Origin: an uncultured Saprospiraceae bacterium
GTDB taxonomy: Bacteria; Bacteroidota; Bacteroidia; Chitinophagales; Saprospiraceae
DNA length: 48,994 bases
NCBI GenBank assembly: GCA_938028705.1
Contig: CALIZI010000171.1
Coordinates: 1-48,994, forward strand
Direction of reading: 5' to 3'
In this document: one piece after another, positions 1 through 8,198 of the stretch
How the letters are laid out: each line of letters starts with the position of its first letter
How positions within the stretch are numbered: the first letter of the stretch is position 1
The notes under the pieces: model-generated
Database searches by the model: none
What the model saw: the letters and a program-made list of their open reading frames with translations, nothing else
What the model was told of the DNA's origin: nothing
Program-made: the position numbers and the translations under genes

Positions 1-76
1 AGTGTTGTGGTGTTGAAGTGTCGTAGTGTTGAAGTAAAAACACCACAACACTACGACACTTCAACACCACAACACT
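1..76. repeat. Perfect 31-bp inverted repeat of short words
   Basis: Bases 1-31 are the exact reverse complement of bases 46-76, leaving a 14-base loop. The arms are built from near-repeats of the word gtgttg/gtcgta. A transcript would form a long hairpin immediately before the ppx start codon. It may be the terminator of a gene left of the window or one of the word-palindromes that recur at gene boundaries here. Confidence 0.85.
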
Positions 77-83
77 AAAACAG

Positions 84-980
84 ATGAAAAAAGCGGTTAT
101 AGATTTAGGCACCAATACCTTCCATTTGCTTATCGTTGAGCCTGACGGTGCAGGGCATTTCAAGGAAATATATCGCAAACGTATTTTTGTACAACTCGCT
201 GAGGAAAGCATTACGCGAATAGGTGCGGCAGCCTTTGAGCGCGGATTGGCTGCCTTGCGCGAATACCGAAATACACTCAACAAGCATGGTGTCCGCGAGG
301 TTCGCGCCTTTGGAACGGCTGCCCTGCGGCGTGCCGAAAACAGCGCAGATTTCAGAGCAGCTATCAGGCAGGAAACCGGCATTGAAGTACAGGTCATCGA
401 CGGAGCAGAAGAAGCAAAACTCATCACCGAAGGCATAAGACTTGCAGTTCCGCCACACCAAAAAACCATGTTGATTATGGACATCGGCGGCGGGAGTGTG
501 GAGTTTATTATCGCCAACCATCAGGAGGTATTTTGGGCGCAAAGTTTTCCGGTAGGTGTGGCGGTTTTGTACAATGATTTTCATAAAAGTGAACCCATCA
601 CAGCACAAGAAATCACCAAAGTCAACACGTTTTTACACAAACAACTAAGCCCGCTCAAAGCAGCTCTGCAACAATATCCGGCAGACCTGCTCGTAGGTGC
701 TTCCGGCACTTTCGATGTCTTGGAAGCTATGTTGATTGAGGTAAAAGAACACCCTTTACATGCCACCATTCAAGCCAAAGATTTCTATCCCATTTACAAA
801 AAAATCGTCAGTGCCACCCTCCAAACCCGCCTTAATATCGAAAAACTCCCTGCCCAACGTGCCAAACTCATCGTCGTTGCACTCATTTTAATTCACTACG
901 TATTGGAGCAAGTGGATATTGAAGACATTATCATTTCCATGTATGCGATGAAAGAAGGGATGTTGGCAGAAATGCTGTAA
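84..980 (+). CDS. Ppx/GppA-family phosphatase (exopolyphosphatase-like)
   Basis: This is a 298-residue cytosolic protein of the ASKHA phosphotransferase fold. Residues 7-12 (DLGTNT) form the first phosphate-binding loop, and a second loop with the DIGGGSVEF signature lies near residue 133. Both are diagnostic of the Ppx/GppA family, which hydrolyses the terminal phosphate of polyphosphate and/or pppGpp. The length matches the short form of the family, lacking the C-terminal HD-like domain of E. coli Ppx (about 500 residues). The ATG at 84 starts the conserved N-terminus MKKAVIDLGTNT directly, so the start is secure. Which of polyphosphate or pppGpp is the substrate cannot be told from sequence. 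It sits alone on the plus strand before the bamD group, with a 31-bp inverted repeat just upstream. Confidence 0.92.
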   Translation: MKKAVIDLGTNTFHLLIVEPDGAGHFKEIYRKRIFVQLAEESITRIGAAAFERGLAALREYRNTLNKHGVREVRAFGTAALRRAENSADFRAAIRQETGIEVQVIDGAEEAKLITEGIRLAVPPHQKTMLIMDIGGGSVEFIIANHQEVFWAQSFPVGVAVLYNDFHKSEPITAQEITKVNTFLHKQLSPLKAALQQYPADLLVGASGTFDVLEAMLIEVKEHPLHATIQAKDFYPIYKKIVSATLQTRLNIEKLPAQRAKLIVVALILIHYVLEQVDIEDIIISMYAMKEGMLAEML

Positions 981-1024
981 TCAAGTGCTGATGTACTGAC
1001 GTGTTGAAGTGCTGAGGTATTGAC

Positions 1025-1215
1025 GATATAACGAGGTCTTTTTTATATTAAAAAATGCTTTTGCTTGGCACCGCCGTAGCCTAGTGCTTCCAGTCTGCGT
1101 TGCGTCTATGCGATACGACATCAATGCTTTATCGTTTTCATGTACCCACATTCGTTCTTTACTCACTTGCTAAATAGGTGGATAGTTGAAGGCTGCTTCC
1201 GGCATGCAAATACAT
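1025..1215 (+). repeat. Dispersed intergenic repeat, copy A
   Basis: One of three copies of a ~190-bp non-coding element; the others are at 5682-5887 (minus) and 19883-20052 (plus). Shared blocks, in order, are an aacgaggtc-plus-T-run start, tattaaaaaatgcttttgc, a ttggcacc...gcttccag block, a gcgatacga core, and a tail resembling tggcatac. Copy A has the head and core best preserved. It carries no open reading frame and its role is unknown. Confidence 0.7.
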
Positions 1216-1296
1216 CATGTAGGCATCATTTTCGTACTATCCAACGTTTGTACATAAAGGTTTTTTAAACTAATAAAAATTTAAATAAATTTTTGA

Positions 1297-1445
1297 AGTG
1301 TAAAATGTAAAAATTATACAACATAAAACAAACACAACACTTTACTATCTCATTAATTATCAACACTTTATAAACAAAAACACTCTACTTGCGTACTATT
1401 GACACTTTTATATTTATTATTTTACATTTTACATTTTACATTTCA
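1297..1445 (+). repeat. Repeat rich in acattttacattt words, copy 1
   Basis: This gene-free stretch between ppx and bamD opens with gtgtaaaatgtaaaaatt and closes with several tacattt words, so its ends are partly complementary. The inner motif gcgtactattgacactttta recurs at 2890-2926 and, inverted, near 48916-48950. The homologous copy after the omega-like gene (2797-2926) shares the same order of blocks. It is AT-rich with no coding potential. Confidence 0.6.
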
Positions 1446-1460
1446 ATAATCGTACAGACA

Positions 1461-1491
1461 TTGTACCACAACAAAAAAAAGCGTAATTTTG
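1461..1491 (+). promoter_or_regulatory. Bacteroidota-type promoter of bamD, near-leaderless
   Basis: TTG at 1461-1463 and TAATTTTG at 1484-1491 are separated by exactly 20 bases, matching the Bacteroidota housekeeping sigma consensus TTG-N20-TAnnTTTG. The ATG of bamD begins only 7 bases after the -7 element, so the mRNA would have almost no 5' leader. Confidence 0.75.
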
Positions 1492-1497
1492 CAAGCT

Positions 1498-2322
1498 ATG
1501 TCGAAAAAATCCATTTTTCAGGTATTTATTATACTTTCTTTAGTCATTTTAGCAGCTTCTTGCAATAGCGATTTTGAAAGACTCCGCAAGCAGGATGATT
1601 TCGGATTGAAGTACGAGAAGGCAATAGAATATTACGACAAAGGAGATTACTACAAAGCTCAGGTTTTGCTTGAGCAAATTATGCCTTTTTATAAAGGCAG
1701 AGATGAAATTGAAAAAATCTACTTCACCTATGCTTACACGCATTATAAGATGAATAAATTTATCTTAGGAAGTTATTATTTCAAAAATTTCTCAGTCACT
1801 TTTCCCAACAGCGAATATGCCGATGAGGCGAGTTTCATGGCAGCATACAGCCATTACCAATTGTCGCCCAAATACCGCTTAGACCAAACCTACACCGATA
1901 AAGCCATTGACGAATTGCAATTATTTATCAATACACACCCCAACAGCGAGCGTGTAGAAGAATGCAATAGCTTGATGGACGAATTGCGCCGCAAAAAAGA
2001 AGAAAAAGCATTTGCACAGGCAGATTTATATTTCAAACTCAAAGATTATAAAGCCGCCACTCATGCCTACCAAACCGTATTGAAGGATTACCCCGATGCC
2101 ATAGAAGCTGAACAAGCAAGATTTATGATTGTCAAATCAAATTATAAACTTGCTCAAAATACAATTGAATTGACCCAAGAAGAACGATTCAAGAATGTAC
2201 TCGAAGCCTATAAAGACTTCACAGACCGTCACCCGAAAAGCCAATTTTCAAAAGAAGCACAAGAAATATACAATGCTTCTAAAAATAGAATTATCAAATT
2301 AGGTGGAACGACAAGTAAGTGA
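1498..2322 (+). CDS. bamD: Outer-membrane assembly lipoprotein BamD
   Basis: The protein is 274 residues from the ATG at 1498. It has a signal peptide ending in the lipobox LAASC, with Cys22 as the lipidated residue, followed by TPR-like helical repeats with paired YDKGDYYKAQ / FKLKDYKAATHAY motifs. BamD is the essential lipoprotein of the BAM complex that folds beta-barrel proteins into the outer membrane. An in-frame TTG at 1489 would add three residues, but it is part of the promoter -7 element (TAATTTTG), so ATG 1498 is preferred. The next genes encode an omega-like RNA polymerase subunit and CoaBC, a gene order common in Bacteroidota, which supports the call. Confidence 0.93.
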   Translation: MSKKSIFQVFIILSLVILAASCNSDFERLRKQDDFGLKYEKAIEYYDKGDYYKAQVLLEQIMPFYKGRDEIEKIYFTYAYTHYKMNKFILGSYYFKNFSVTFPNSEYADEASFMAAYSHYQLSPKYRLDQTYTDKAIDELQLFINTHPNSERVEECNSLMDELRRKKEEKAFAQADLYFKLKDYKAATHAYQTVLKDYPDAIEAEQARFMIVKSNYKLAQNTIELTQEERFKNVLEAYKDFTDRHPKSQFSKEAQEIYNASKNRIIKLGGTTSK

Positions 2323-2324
2323 CT

Positions 2325-2424
2325 ACAATGAGTGAATGAGTGAATGAGCGAATGAGTGAATGAACTCACTACTCGCTACTCACCACTTTTATACTCACTA
2401 CTCGCCACTCGTTACTCAACTATC
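2325..2424 (+). repeat. Word palindrome between bamD and the omega-like gene
   Basis: About five tandem copies of a gaatgagt-like word (2330-2365) are followed by repeated actcactactcgc-like words (2365-2420), which are close to its reverse complement. The transcript could form a long imperfect hairpin just upstream of the next start codon. The stretch is open in the omega-like frame but its translation is low-complexity and is not conserved protein. Confidence 0.7.
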
Positions 2425-2790
2425 ATGGATATTAAAAAAAGAGCACAAGGTTTGCCTGCCGACGCAGAATCACAAAACATCATGGATTTTGTAGAAGATA
2501 CCGGAAATGTTTACGAAACACTCCGCGTCATTGCCAGTCGTTCCGACCAGATTTCTCGTGAATTAAAAGAGGAATTATTGGCAAAATTAGAGGAATTTGC
2601 CGTAGCCGGCGAAAACCTCGAAGAAATACATGAAAACAAAGAGCAAATCGAAATCTCTCGTTTTTATGAGCGTTTGCCCAATCCTTCACTCATTGCTACT
2701 CATGAGTTTCTCAACGGACAACTACAATTTCGATACAAAGAAAAAGACGGAGAGGCAAAAATCGGTAAGAACACCAGAGTATATCAATAA
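2425..2790 (+). CDS. rpoZ: RNA polymerase omega-like subunit (RpoZ family, Bacteroidota type)
   Basis: This 121-residue protein starts at MDIKKRAQGL. Its N-terminal half has the omega-like pattern of a short helical region with NVYETLRVIASRSDQIS, resembling the omega segment that binds the beta-prime C-terminus. The C-terminal part (ERLPNPSLIATHEF) is characteristic of the Bacteroidota form. The reading frame extends upstream to 2356, but those 23 codons translate simple-sequence DNA, so the ATG at 2425 is chosen. Position between bamD and coaBC is the usual one for this gene in Bacteroidota. The family assignment rests on pattern and synteny. Confidence 0.8.
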   Translation: MDIKKRAQGLPADAESQNIMDFVEDTGNVYETLRVIASRSDQISRELKEELLAKLEEFAVAGENLEEIHENKEQIEISRFYERLPNPSLIATHEFLNGQLQFRYKEKDGEAKIGKNTRVYQ

Positions 2791-2796
2791 TTTTTA

Positions 2797-2926
2797 AAAT
2801 GTAAAAATTGTATAACGTGAAACAAACGTAATTTTATCTATTTTATTAATATTCAATTTTTTACAAATAAAAAAAGAAAAAATACTATACTCGCGTACTA
2901 TCGACACTTTTACATTTTACATTTCT
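2797..2926 (+). repeat. Repeat rich in acattttacattt words, copy 2
   Basis: Homologous to the repeat at 1297-1445: aaaatgtaaaaattgtata head, aaacaaac block, and a cgcgtactatcgacactttt tail followed by acattttacattt. It is immediately followed by another local palindrome (2952-3005) made of gaatgagtgaat and its near-complement actcactcattc. No gene is visible here. Confidence 0.6.
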
Positions 2927-2951
2927 ATCCGACTGTCTCATAAAAGACAAC

Positions 2952-3005
2952 AAGTGAATGAGTGAATATGTATGTTTGTAAAAATTACATACTCACTCAT
3001 TCGTT
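2952..3005. repeat. Word palindrome upstream of coaBC
   Basis: The left arm, gaatgagtgaatatgtatg, pairs with the right arm, catactcactcattc, across a short AT-rich loop. It lies just before the coaBC start codon and uses the same gaatgagt word as the palindrome at 2325-2424. Confidence 0.7.
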
Positions 3006-3014
3006 TTTTTTAAT

Positions 3015-4235
3015 ATGCAGGGCAAAAAAATCATTCTCGGTATAAGCGGTAGCATTGCTGCTTACAAATGCGCCTTCCTGACCCGTTTGTTGGTCAAGGC
3101 AGGTGCAGAGGTGAAGGTCATTATGACCCCTTCGGCTACCGACTTTATCACTCCCCTCACCTTATCTACCCTTTCCAAAAATCCGGTTTTCAGTGATGTC
3201 AGTTCCGAAGAAGGCTGGCACAATCATGTCGAACTTGGCTTGTGGGCTGATGCCATGATAGTTGCTCCGGCGACTGCCAACACCCTTGCACGCATGGCTA
3301 ACGGCTTGTGTGACAATATGTTATTGGCTGTGTATCTGTCGGCGCGTTGTCCGGTATTCTTTGCTCCGGCTATGGATTTGGACATGTGGACACATCCTGC
3401 CACACAAAAAAATATCTCAACATTAGAGCAGTATGGCAACCATCTCATCCCTGCCGAACATGGCGAACTTGCCAGCGGATTGGTCGGTGTAGGACGCATG
3501 GCAGAGCCGGAAAATATCGTCAAAACATTATCCAATCATTTTATTAAAAAAAATATAAGACAAGATTTGATGGGTAAAAAAGTCTTGGTCACTTCCGGTC
3601 CTACCCACGAGGCTATTGACCCGGTGCGCTTCATCGGCAATCGTTCCACAGGCAGAATGGGTGTATCACTCGCCGAAGAACTTGACCGACGCGGTGCGAA
3701 AGTTACCTTGATTACAGGTCCGGTCAATATCAAAGCGTTTGGTAAAAATATCAATAGCATTCCGGTCAAATCTGCACAAGATATGTACGAGATAGCTATG
3801 CAGCATTTTCCTGATGTGGATGTGGCTATTATGGCAGCGGCAGTGGCAGATTATACGCCCAAAACGGTATCAGCTACAAAGGTCAAAAAGAAACCCGGCG
3901 ATATGAATATCGAACTCAAACGCACCAAAGACATCGCCTACGAGTTGGGTCAAATCAAGCAAGCCCACCAAATCACGATAGGTTTTGCCCTCGAAACCAA
4001 TAATGAAGCGGAGAACGCCAAAAAGAAACTCGCCAAGAAGAATTTTGACTTTATCGTACTCAATTCACTCAATGATAAAGGCGCAGGATTTCAACATAAT
4101 ACCAATAAAATCACGATATTAGATAAGCAAGGTAATTCGCAAGTCTATCCGCTCAAATCCAAACCGGAAGTCGCCAAAGATATTGTCGATTATTTTCAAA
4201 AAGTGAGCGCATTGAATGTGAATATATCTGATTAA
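3015..4235 (+). CDS. coaBC: Bifunctional phosphopantothenoylcysteine decarboxylase / phosphopantothenate-cysteine ligase (CoaBC)
   Basis: This 406-residue cytosolic enzyme carries out two steps of coenzyme A synthesis: CTP-dependent joining of cysteine to 4'-phosphopantothenate, then FMN-dependent decarboxylation to 4'-phosphopantetheine. The N-terminal CoaC flavoprotein domain (residues ~1-180) has the GSIAAYK flavin loop, the NHVELGLWAD segment with the catalytic His, and PAMDLDMW, corresponding to the substrate clamp PAMNxxMW. The C-terminal CoaB domain (~185-400) starts at KKVLVTSGPTHEAIDPVR and keeps NRSTGRMG, the AAVADYTP loop and the VKKKPG lysine motif. The ATG at 3015 gives the canonical start. 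It follows the omega-like gene as in other Bacteroidota. Confidence 0.96.
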   Translation: MQGKKIILGISGSIAAYKCAFLTRLLVKAGAEVKVIMTPSATDFITPLTLSTLSKNPVFSDVSSEEGWHNHVELGLWADAMIVAPATANTLARMANGLCDNMLLAVYLSARCPVFFAPAMDLDMWTHPATQKNISTLEQYGNHLIPAEHGELASGLVGVGRMAEPENIVKTLSNHFIKKNIRQDLMGKKVLVTSGPTHEAIDPVRFIGNRSTGRMGVSLAEELDRRGAKVTLITGPVNIKAFGKNINSIPVKSAQDMYEIAMQHFPDVDVAIMAAAVADYTPKTVSATKVKKKPGDMNIELKRTKDIAYELGQIKQAHQITIGFALETNNEAENAKKKLAKKNFDFIVLNSLNDKGAGFQHNTNKITILDKQGNSQVYPLKSKPEVAKDIVDYFQKVSALNVNISD

Positions 4236-4258
4236 CTGCTCAACTGATTTACTAATTC

Positions 4259-5545
4259 CTAATCTCCATACTTTCCTCTGAATTTTTTTGCCAATCGTTT
4301 AAATTTATTATCCAGACTAATTGCTTTGCCTTGAATAAAGGCTTGTTCGAGTTTTGCTGTACGCATATCGAGCGCATCGCCTGCACAGATAAAAAACGTG
4401 GCATCTTTGCCCGTTTCCAGCGTACCGGCTGTGTCACCTATACCCAAAATTTTGGCTGTATTTGCCGTCAATGCCTTGATGCCTTCCTCATAAGGTAAGC
4501 CGTAAGAAACCGCTTGTCCGGCTTGGAAAGGTAGGTTAAATTGTTGCCATGCACCCTCCATACTCAATCCGAAAAGTACGCCTTTGTCGTGCAGTATTTT
4601 AGGTGTTTTGAAAGGTTGGTCAATATCGTCGTCAATATTGGAAGGCAAGTCCTGTGTATTGCCTAAAATGACGGGAATATTGTTGGCAGTCAACTCGTCG
4701 GCAACCAACCAAGCGTCTTTTGCACCTACGATAACACCCTGAACATCAATATCTTTAATGAATTGTATGACCTCAATCATCGCCTTGGCAGAGTTGGTGT
4801 GGATAAAAAGTTTTTTCTCGCCGTTGAATAGTCCGCGCATCGCTTCAAACTTGAGGTTTTTCGTATCTGCCTTGCTTTGAGCATAGGCTTTGGCAGCACT
4901 GAAATGCTGTTTGACTTCGGTGATTTGTTTGTCGTAGTTGTCATTCTTTTTGGTTGGTCCGGGAGCTGCCCACCAGCCGGAGCGTGTGTGCATACGAGGC
5001 CAATTGAGGTGAATACCATTGTCTATTTTGTAAGCGGCATCTTCCCAATTCCAGCCGTCGAGCTGTACAATGCTCGAACTGCCCGGCACACGTCCGCCTT
5101 CGGGTACGATTTGGGCAGTCAATACACCATTGGTACGAATGGTGGGCGTGACCCGCGAATCGGTATTATAAGCAATAATGGAACGGATATTGGGATTAAA
5201 ACCGCCGACTTCGCGTGCATCTCGCGTGGCGCGTACTGCACCTATTTCTACGAGTCCGATTTGAGAATTGGGCGCAATAAAACCCGGATAAATTTCTTTT
5301 CCCGCAGCATCAATGACCTTATCCCACTCGCCTGTATTCGGCGGATTGGTGCGGGCATCAGTGACCAATGTGATTTTGCCATTCGTAAATCCAATGGCAC
5401 TATTTTCAATAACTTTTCCTGTACCCAAATGCGCCTTGGCATTCAGGATGAGTATGGATTGGGATTGTGCTTTGGCAGGTGTTTCTTGTGCCAAAACTGC
5501 CGTACTCATGAAGCAAAACAGGAGTATAAATATCGTATTTTTCAT
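4259..5545 (-). CDS. Exported amidohydrolase-family protein lacking the HxH metal motif
   Basis: The 428-residue protein has a signal peptide (residues 1-19, ending VLAQ). It matches the imidazolonepropionase-like amidohydrolase superfamily: an early beta-sandwich (LILNAKAHLGTGKVIENSAIGF), KEIYPGFIAPNSQIGLVE, and a C-terminal TANTAKILGIGDTAGTLETGKDATF segment. Active members carry HxH directly after the PGFID motif; here that position reads PGFIAPNSQ, so the binuclear metal site is missing. Bacteroidota often encode such degenerate paralogs next to a catalytic partner, but no partner is adjacent here. It is convergent with coaBC, with only 23 bases between the stop codons. It is likely periplasmic, with unknown or lost activity. 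Confidence 0.82.
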   Translation of the reverse strand: MKNTIFILLFCFMSTAVLAQETPAKAQSQSILILNAKAHLGTGKVIENSAIGFTNGKITLVTDARTNPPNTGEWDKVIDAAGKEIYPGFIAPNSQIGLVEIGAVRATRDAREVGGFNPNIRSIIAYNTDSRVTPTIRTNGVLTAQIVPEGGRVPGSSSIVQLDGWNWEDAAYKIDNGIHLNWPRMHTRSGWWAAPGPTKKNDNYDKQITEVKQHFSAAKAYAQSKADTKNLKFEAMRGLFNGEKKLFIHTNSAKAMIEVIQFIKDIDVQGVIVGAKDAWLVADELTANNIPVILGNTQDLPSNIDDDIDQPFKTPKILHDKGVLFGLSMEGAWQQFNLPFQAGQAVSYGLPYEEGIKALTANTAKILGIGDTAGTLETGKDATFFICAGDALDMRTAKLEQAFIQGKAISLDNKFKRLAKKFRGKYGD

Positions 5546-5556
5546 AATCGTTTCAG

Positions 5557-5637
5557 TTTATTGAGTTGACCAGTTTATTGAGTTTATAAAGCATTTACAC
5601 AAGCCATTATCAACTCAATAAACTAATCAACTGTTAT
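5557..5637. repeat. Word palindrome upstream of the amidohydrolase gene
   Basis: Two copies of cagtttattgagtt on the left face tcaactcaataaacta and tcaactg on the right. A hairpin would form in the 5' leader of the minus-strand amidohydrolase gene. Confidence 0.7.
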
Positions 5638-5681
5638 ACTAAATTTGACTGGCTAAGATAGGAATAAAATGATTGATATTT

Positions 5682-5887
5682 GTATGCCAAGAGAAATATT
5701 CTGCGTATCCACATATTTATGCCGATAGCTATCGGTAGAGTGGAAAACGGATATGAGTATGTGAAAATGATAAGGCTCTGACCTCGTATCAAATCCCGAT
5801 AGTTATCGGGAGAAATACTGCGAAGGGTATCTTGCGAGGACATCAGGCAAAAGCATTTTTTAATATAAAAAAAGACCTCGTTATTCG
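5682..5887 (-). repeat. Dispersed intergenic repeat, copy B (inverted)
   Basis: Read on the minus strand it opens with aacgaggtctttttttatat and aaaaaatgcttttgc, identical in blocks to copy A at 1025-1215, and ends with the ctcttggcatac tail shared with copy C. It also holds two short palindromes, ccgatagctatcgg and cccgatagttatcggg. The rest of the gap, 5888-6240, is AT-rich and I see no gene in it. Confidence 0.65.
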
Positions 5888-6240
5888 ATTTTAAATATTG
5901 AGAAAGGATGTCATTATATGGAGAGATAGGGAACGAAAAGTCATTTTAATAAAATATAAATTTATTTGTGACGCACTCAATTTATTTCAAATTATAATTA
6001 AAATATTTTATAAAAATTATATTTATACGATAAAAAACACATAACAAGTTTTATAAATTATTTTACAAATATTTTTATTTAAATTTTGTAATAAACTAAT
6101 TTTCAATAGAATAAAAATACTTTGTTGCCTGACATTTTAAAAATGTCCGCCAACTTATCCATTTCCAGAGATGTGGGGTATTGATAGATTTTGAAAATGC
6201 AAGGCGAGTTGCGTTTGTCTTTTTTTGTACAAAATTCGCT

Positions 6241-7725
6241 TTATGCCAGCAAAAAGTATTTATCTTGTTGTTCGATTAATGCGGTCATATTGGTTCGGGC
6301 AATTTTACTTTCGCACCAGAGTTTCAAATTATTCAATCCTCTTCGGCTGTTGACTTCACTTTTCAATGTGGTATCAAAGGCTTGGATAAGTTTTTGCCAT
6401 ATTTCCTTTTTTTCTTGGTGGGTAATGGCTTTGTACAGTTCTCTGAAGGTTTGCAGAATATGCTGCTCGACTTCAAAATAATATTCATTTCTGACGAAGT
6501 ATTTGTAGGCAGATTGGATGTGTTTGTCGAGTTCGTAGGAAGCAAGTTCGTAGCAGATGACAAGTTGCCATATTCGCGCCGCCACTTGCACATCTTTGCG
6601 GTCTGTCATCCGATTGACGGCAGTGACTTTGTCGAGCCATTTTTGTGCCTTATCCCACTCTTCAAACATACAATAAAAAATCATAATGGTGTAAGAGAAG
6701 GTGGAAAGTCGGGTCTCTTTGATGTGCTTGGTATAGTGTTGCCATTGCTGTTCGGCTTGTGCAATGAGTTGCTCGCCTTCCGTTTTGTTGAGGGTTCGGA
6801 CACAGTAGGTGAGGCTTTGCAGATGAATATTATAGCTGACATCCAAAGAATCTACGGGTAAGCCTTCGAGGAGTTGAATGACTGTTTTGTCCGACGGCTT
6901 TTTGAGTTTCATGGTTTTGGTTTTTTCCCAAAACCAGACTTTTACATAAAAAGCGGTGTATTCGGGGATGTGAAAAAGAAATTCATTTTTATCAAATATT
7001 TCAAGAATGAGTTGGTAATAATGATAGGATTTTTCCATTTCATTGGCATATTTGTGGTAGAGACTTTTGACGTAACAATAGTCTATCATGGCTTTTTTTG
7101 AGAGGGGTTTCGCTTGTTGGTGTAGGAGTGGTGAGTTAATCAGGCGTTGAAATATCGTCTCATTTTCGGGCTTGCTGAGTGCTTTATCGGTGACGAGCAG
7201 GGCATCAATTTGCATACATAAGTTGGAGTATGCCAATTCATTATTGAGTTGTTCCGTTACGGCTTTTTTTTCCTTGACCAAAGTATCTATGGTATCATAA
7301 AAATCATTTTTGACGGTTTTAAAAATCAGATTTTGCTCCCATTTTATAATGTCTAAGAGTAATGTGAAGCGTTCATTTTCGCGTGCTGTTTTCTTGGCTC
7401 TTTTGATATACTTACCGAGCAGATTCCATTGCCTTTTTTGATGTAGGATGCTAAAATAACTTAGCATCATACACAATTCCGCATCTACGGATTTGTGCAA
7501 TTGCATGATGTGGAGCGTGTCGAGTATTTTTTCGGTGAGGAGGTTTTTATCGTCCGAAGTAAAGCCTTTTTCTTTGAGTGCTTGCTCATCATATTCGCTT
7601 TGTTTTTTGATCGCATCGAATAGCTGTACGTATCTGGGCGTGTTTTTTTTCCCTATTTGTACATGCAATTTGAAATACCGCTTTTCGGCTTTCGACATAG
7701 ACTGTATGAGTTCATGTAATAGCAT
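6241..7725 (-). CDS. Large alpha-helical (TPR-like) cytosolic protein, paralog 1
   Basis: This 494-residue protein is not recognised as a named family. It has no signal peptide or membrane segment. The composition is helical throughout, with repeated patterns such as YFKLHVQIGKK, YYQLILEIFDKNEF and WDKAQKWLDKV that resemble degenerate TPR helices. It begins LHELIQSMSKAEKRYFKLH; the protein at 17189-18688 begins LFALIQSLNPHEKAYFGKY and matches along its length (LLDIIKWEQNLIF versus LIDLFIWERRLFG), so the two are divergent paralogs. Both lie on the minus strand next to secreted repeat-protein genes. A scaffold or regulatory role is possible but unproven. Confidence 0.75.
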   Translation of the reverse strand: MLLHELIQSMSKAEKRYFKLHVQIGKKNTPRYVQLFDAIKKQSEYDEQALKEKGFTSDDKNLLTEKILDTLHIMQLHKSVDAELCMMLSYFSILHQKRQWNLLGKYIKRAKKTARENERFTLLLDIIKWEQNLIFKTVKNDFYDTIDTLVKEKKAVTEQLNNELAYSNLCMQIDALLVTDKALSKPENETIFQRLINSPLLHQQAKPLSKKAMIDYCYVKSLYHKYANEMEKSYHYYQLILEIFDKNEFLFHIPEYTAFYVKVWFWEKTKTMKLKKPSDKTVIQLLEGLPVDSLDVSYNIHLQSLTYCVRTLNKTEGEQLIAQAEQQWQHYTKHIKETRLSTFSYTIMIFYCMFEEWDKAQKWLDKVTAVNRMTDRKDVQVAARIWQLVICYELASYELDKHIQSAYKYFVRNEYYFEVEQHILQTFRELYKAITHQEKKEIWQKLIQAFDTTLKSEVNSRRGLNNLKLWCESKIARTNMTALIEQQDKYFLLA

Positions 7726-8198
7726 AATTTGGTAGAAAATGAGTGAAATAAGTGAGTGTTGACCGAGTGGATAGCAATAATATATTGTATTTGGGTATCA
7801 GTCTGCAAACAGAAATATACGTAGATTTTCTTATAATAAAAACCTAATTAACAGTAAATTATGTAGGCTTTATTTTTAGTAGTGAGTAATGGCAAAGGTA
7901 TAAAAGAATTGTTGAAGGTCGAAAAATAAAATGTACGTATTTGTGCATTTTATTTAAAAACACGAATATTGTTTGTAGGATAGGGGCTGATTGGATATAA
8001 GTAATTTTTTGTTGGATTTGAATTGCACCTCCTCCTAGCCTTCAAGGAGAGCAGTGACTCAACTATGATAAGATTGGTCAACGAACTTTCGTAAAAAAGT
8101 GTTGTAACTCTATGCGAAACAACCTCGTAAACCTATTAATTTTTGTTAATGTTTTAGTGTGCTGCTCTCCGATTTATTTTTTGAATGAGTATTCTCCT
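7726..8198. other. Gene-free gap with a possible minus-strand -7 element
   Basis: No gene is visible in these 473 bases. CAAAGGTA at 7893-7900 reads TACCTTTG on the minus strand, a match to TAnnTTTG, but no TTG lies at the right distance, so a promoter for the gene ending at 6241 is only possible. GGAGAGCAG near 8048 and CTGCTCTCC near 8161 form a 9-bp inverted repeat enclosing about 100 bases, which could be a small MITE-like element. Confidence 0.4.

Noticed and set aside
1489-1497. TTG start for bamD three codons upstream
   Set aside because: This TTG is the end of the TAATTTTG promoter element; the ATG at 1498 gives the normal lipoprotein signal peptide.
4877-5569. 230-codon plus-strand frame opposite the amidohydrolase gene
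   Set aside because: It is antisense to a well-supported gene and has no domain or plausible start; long antisense frames arise from codon bias.
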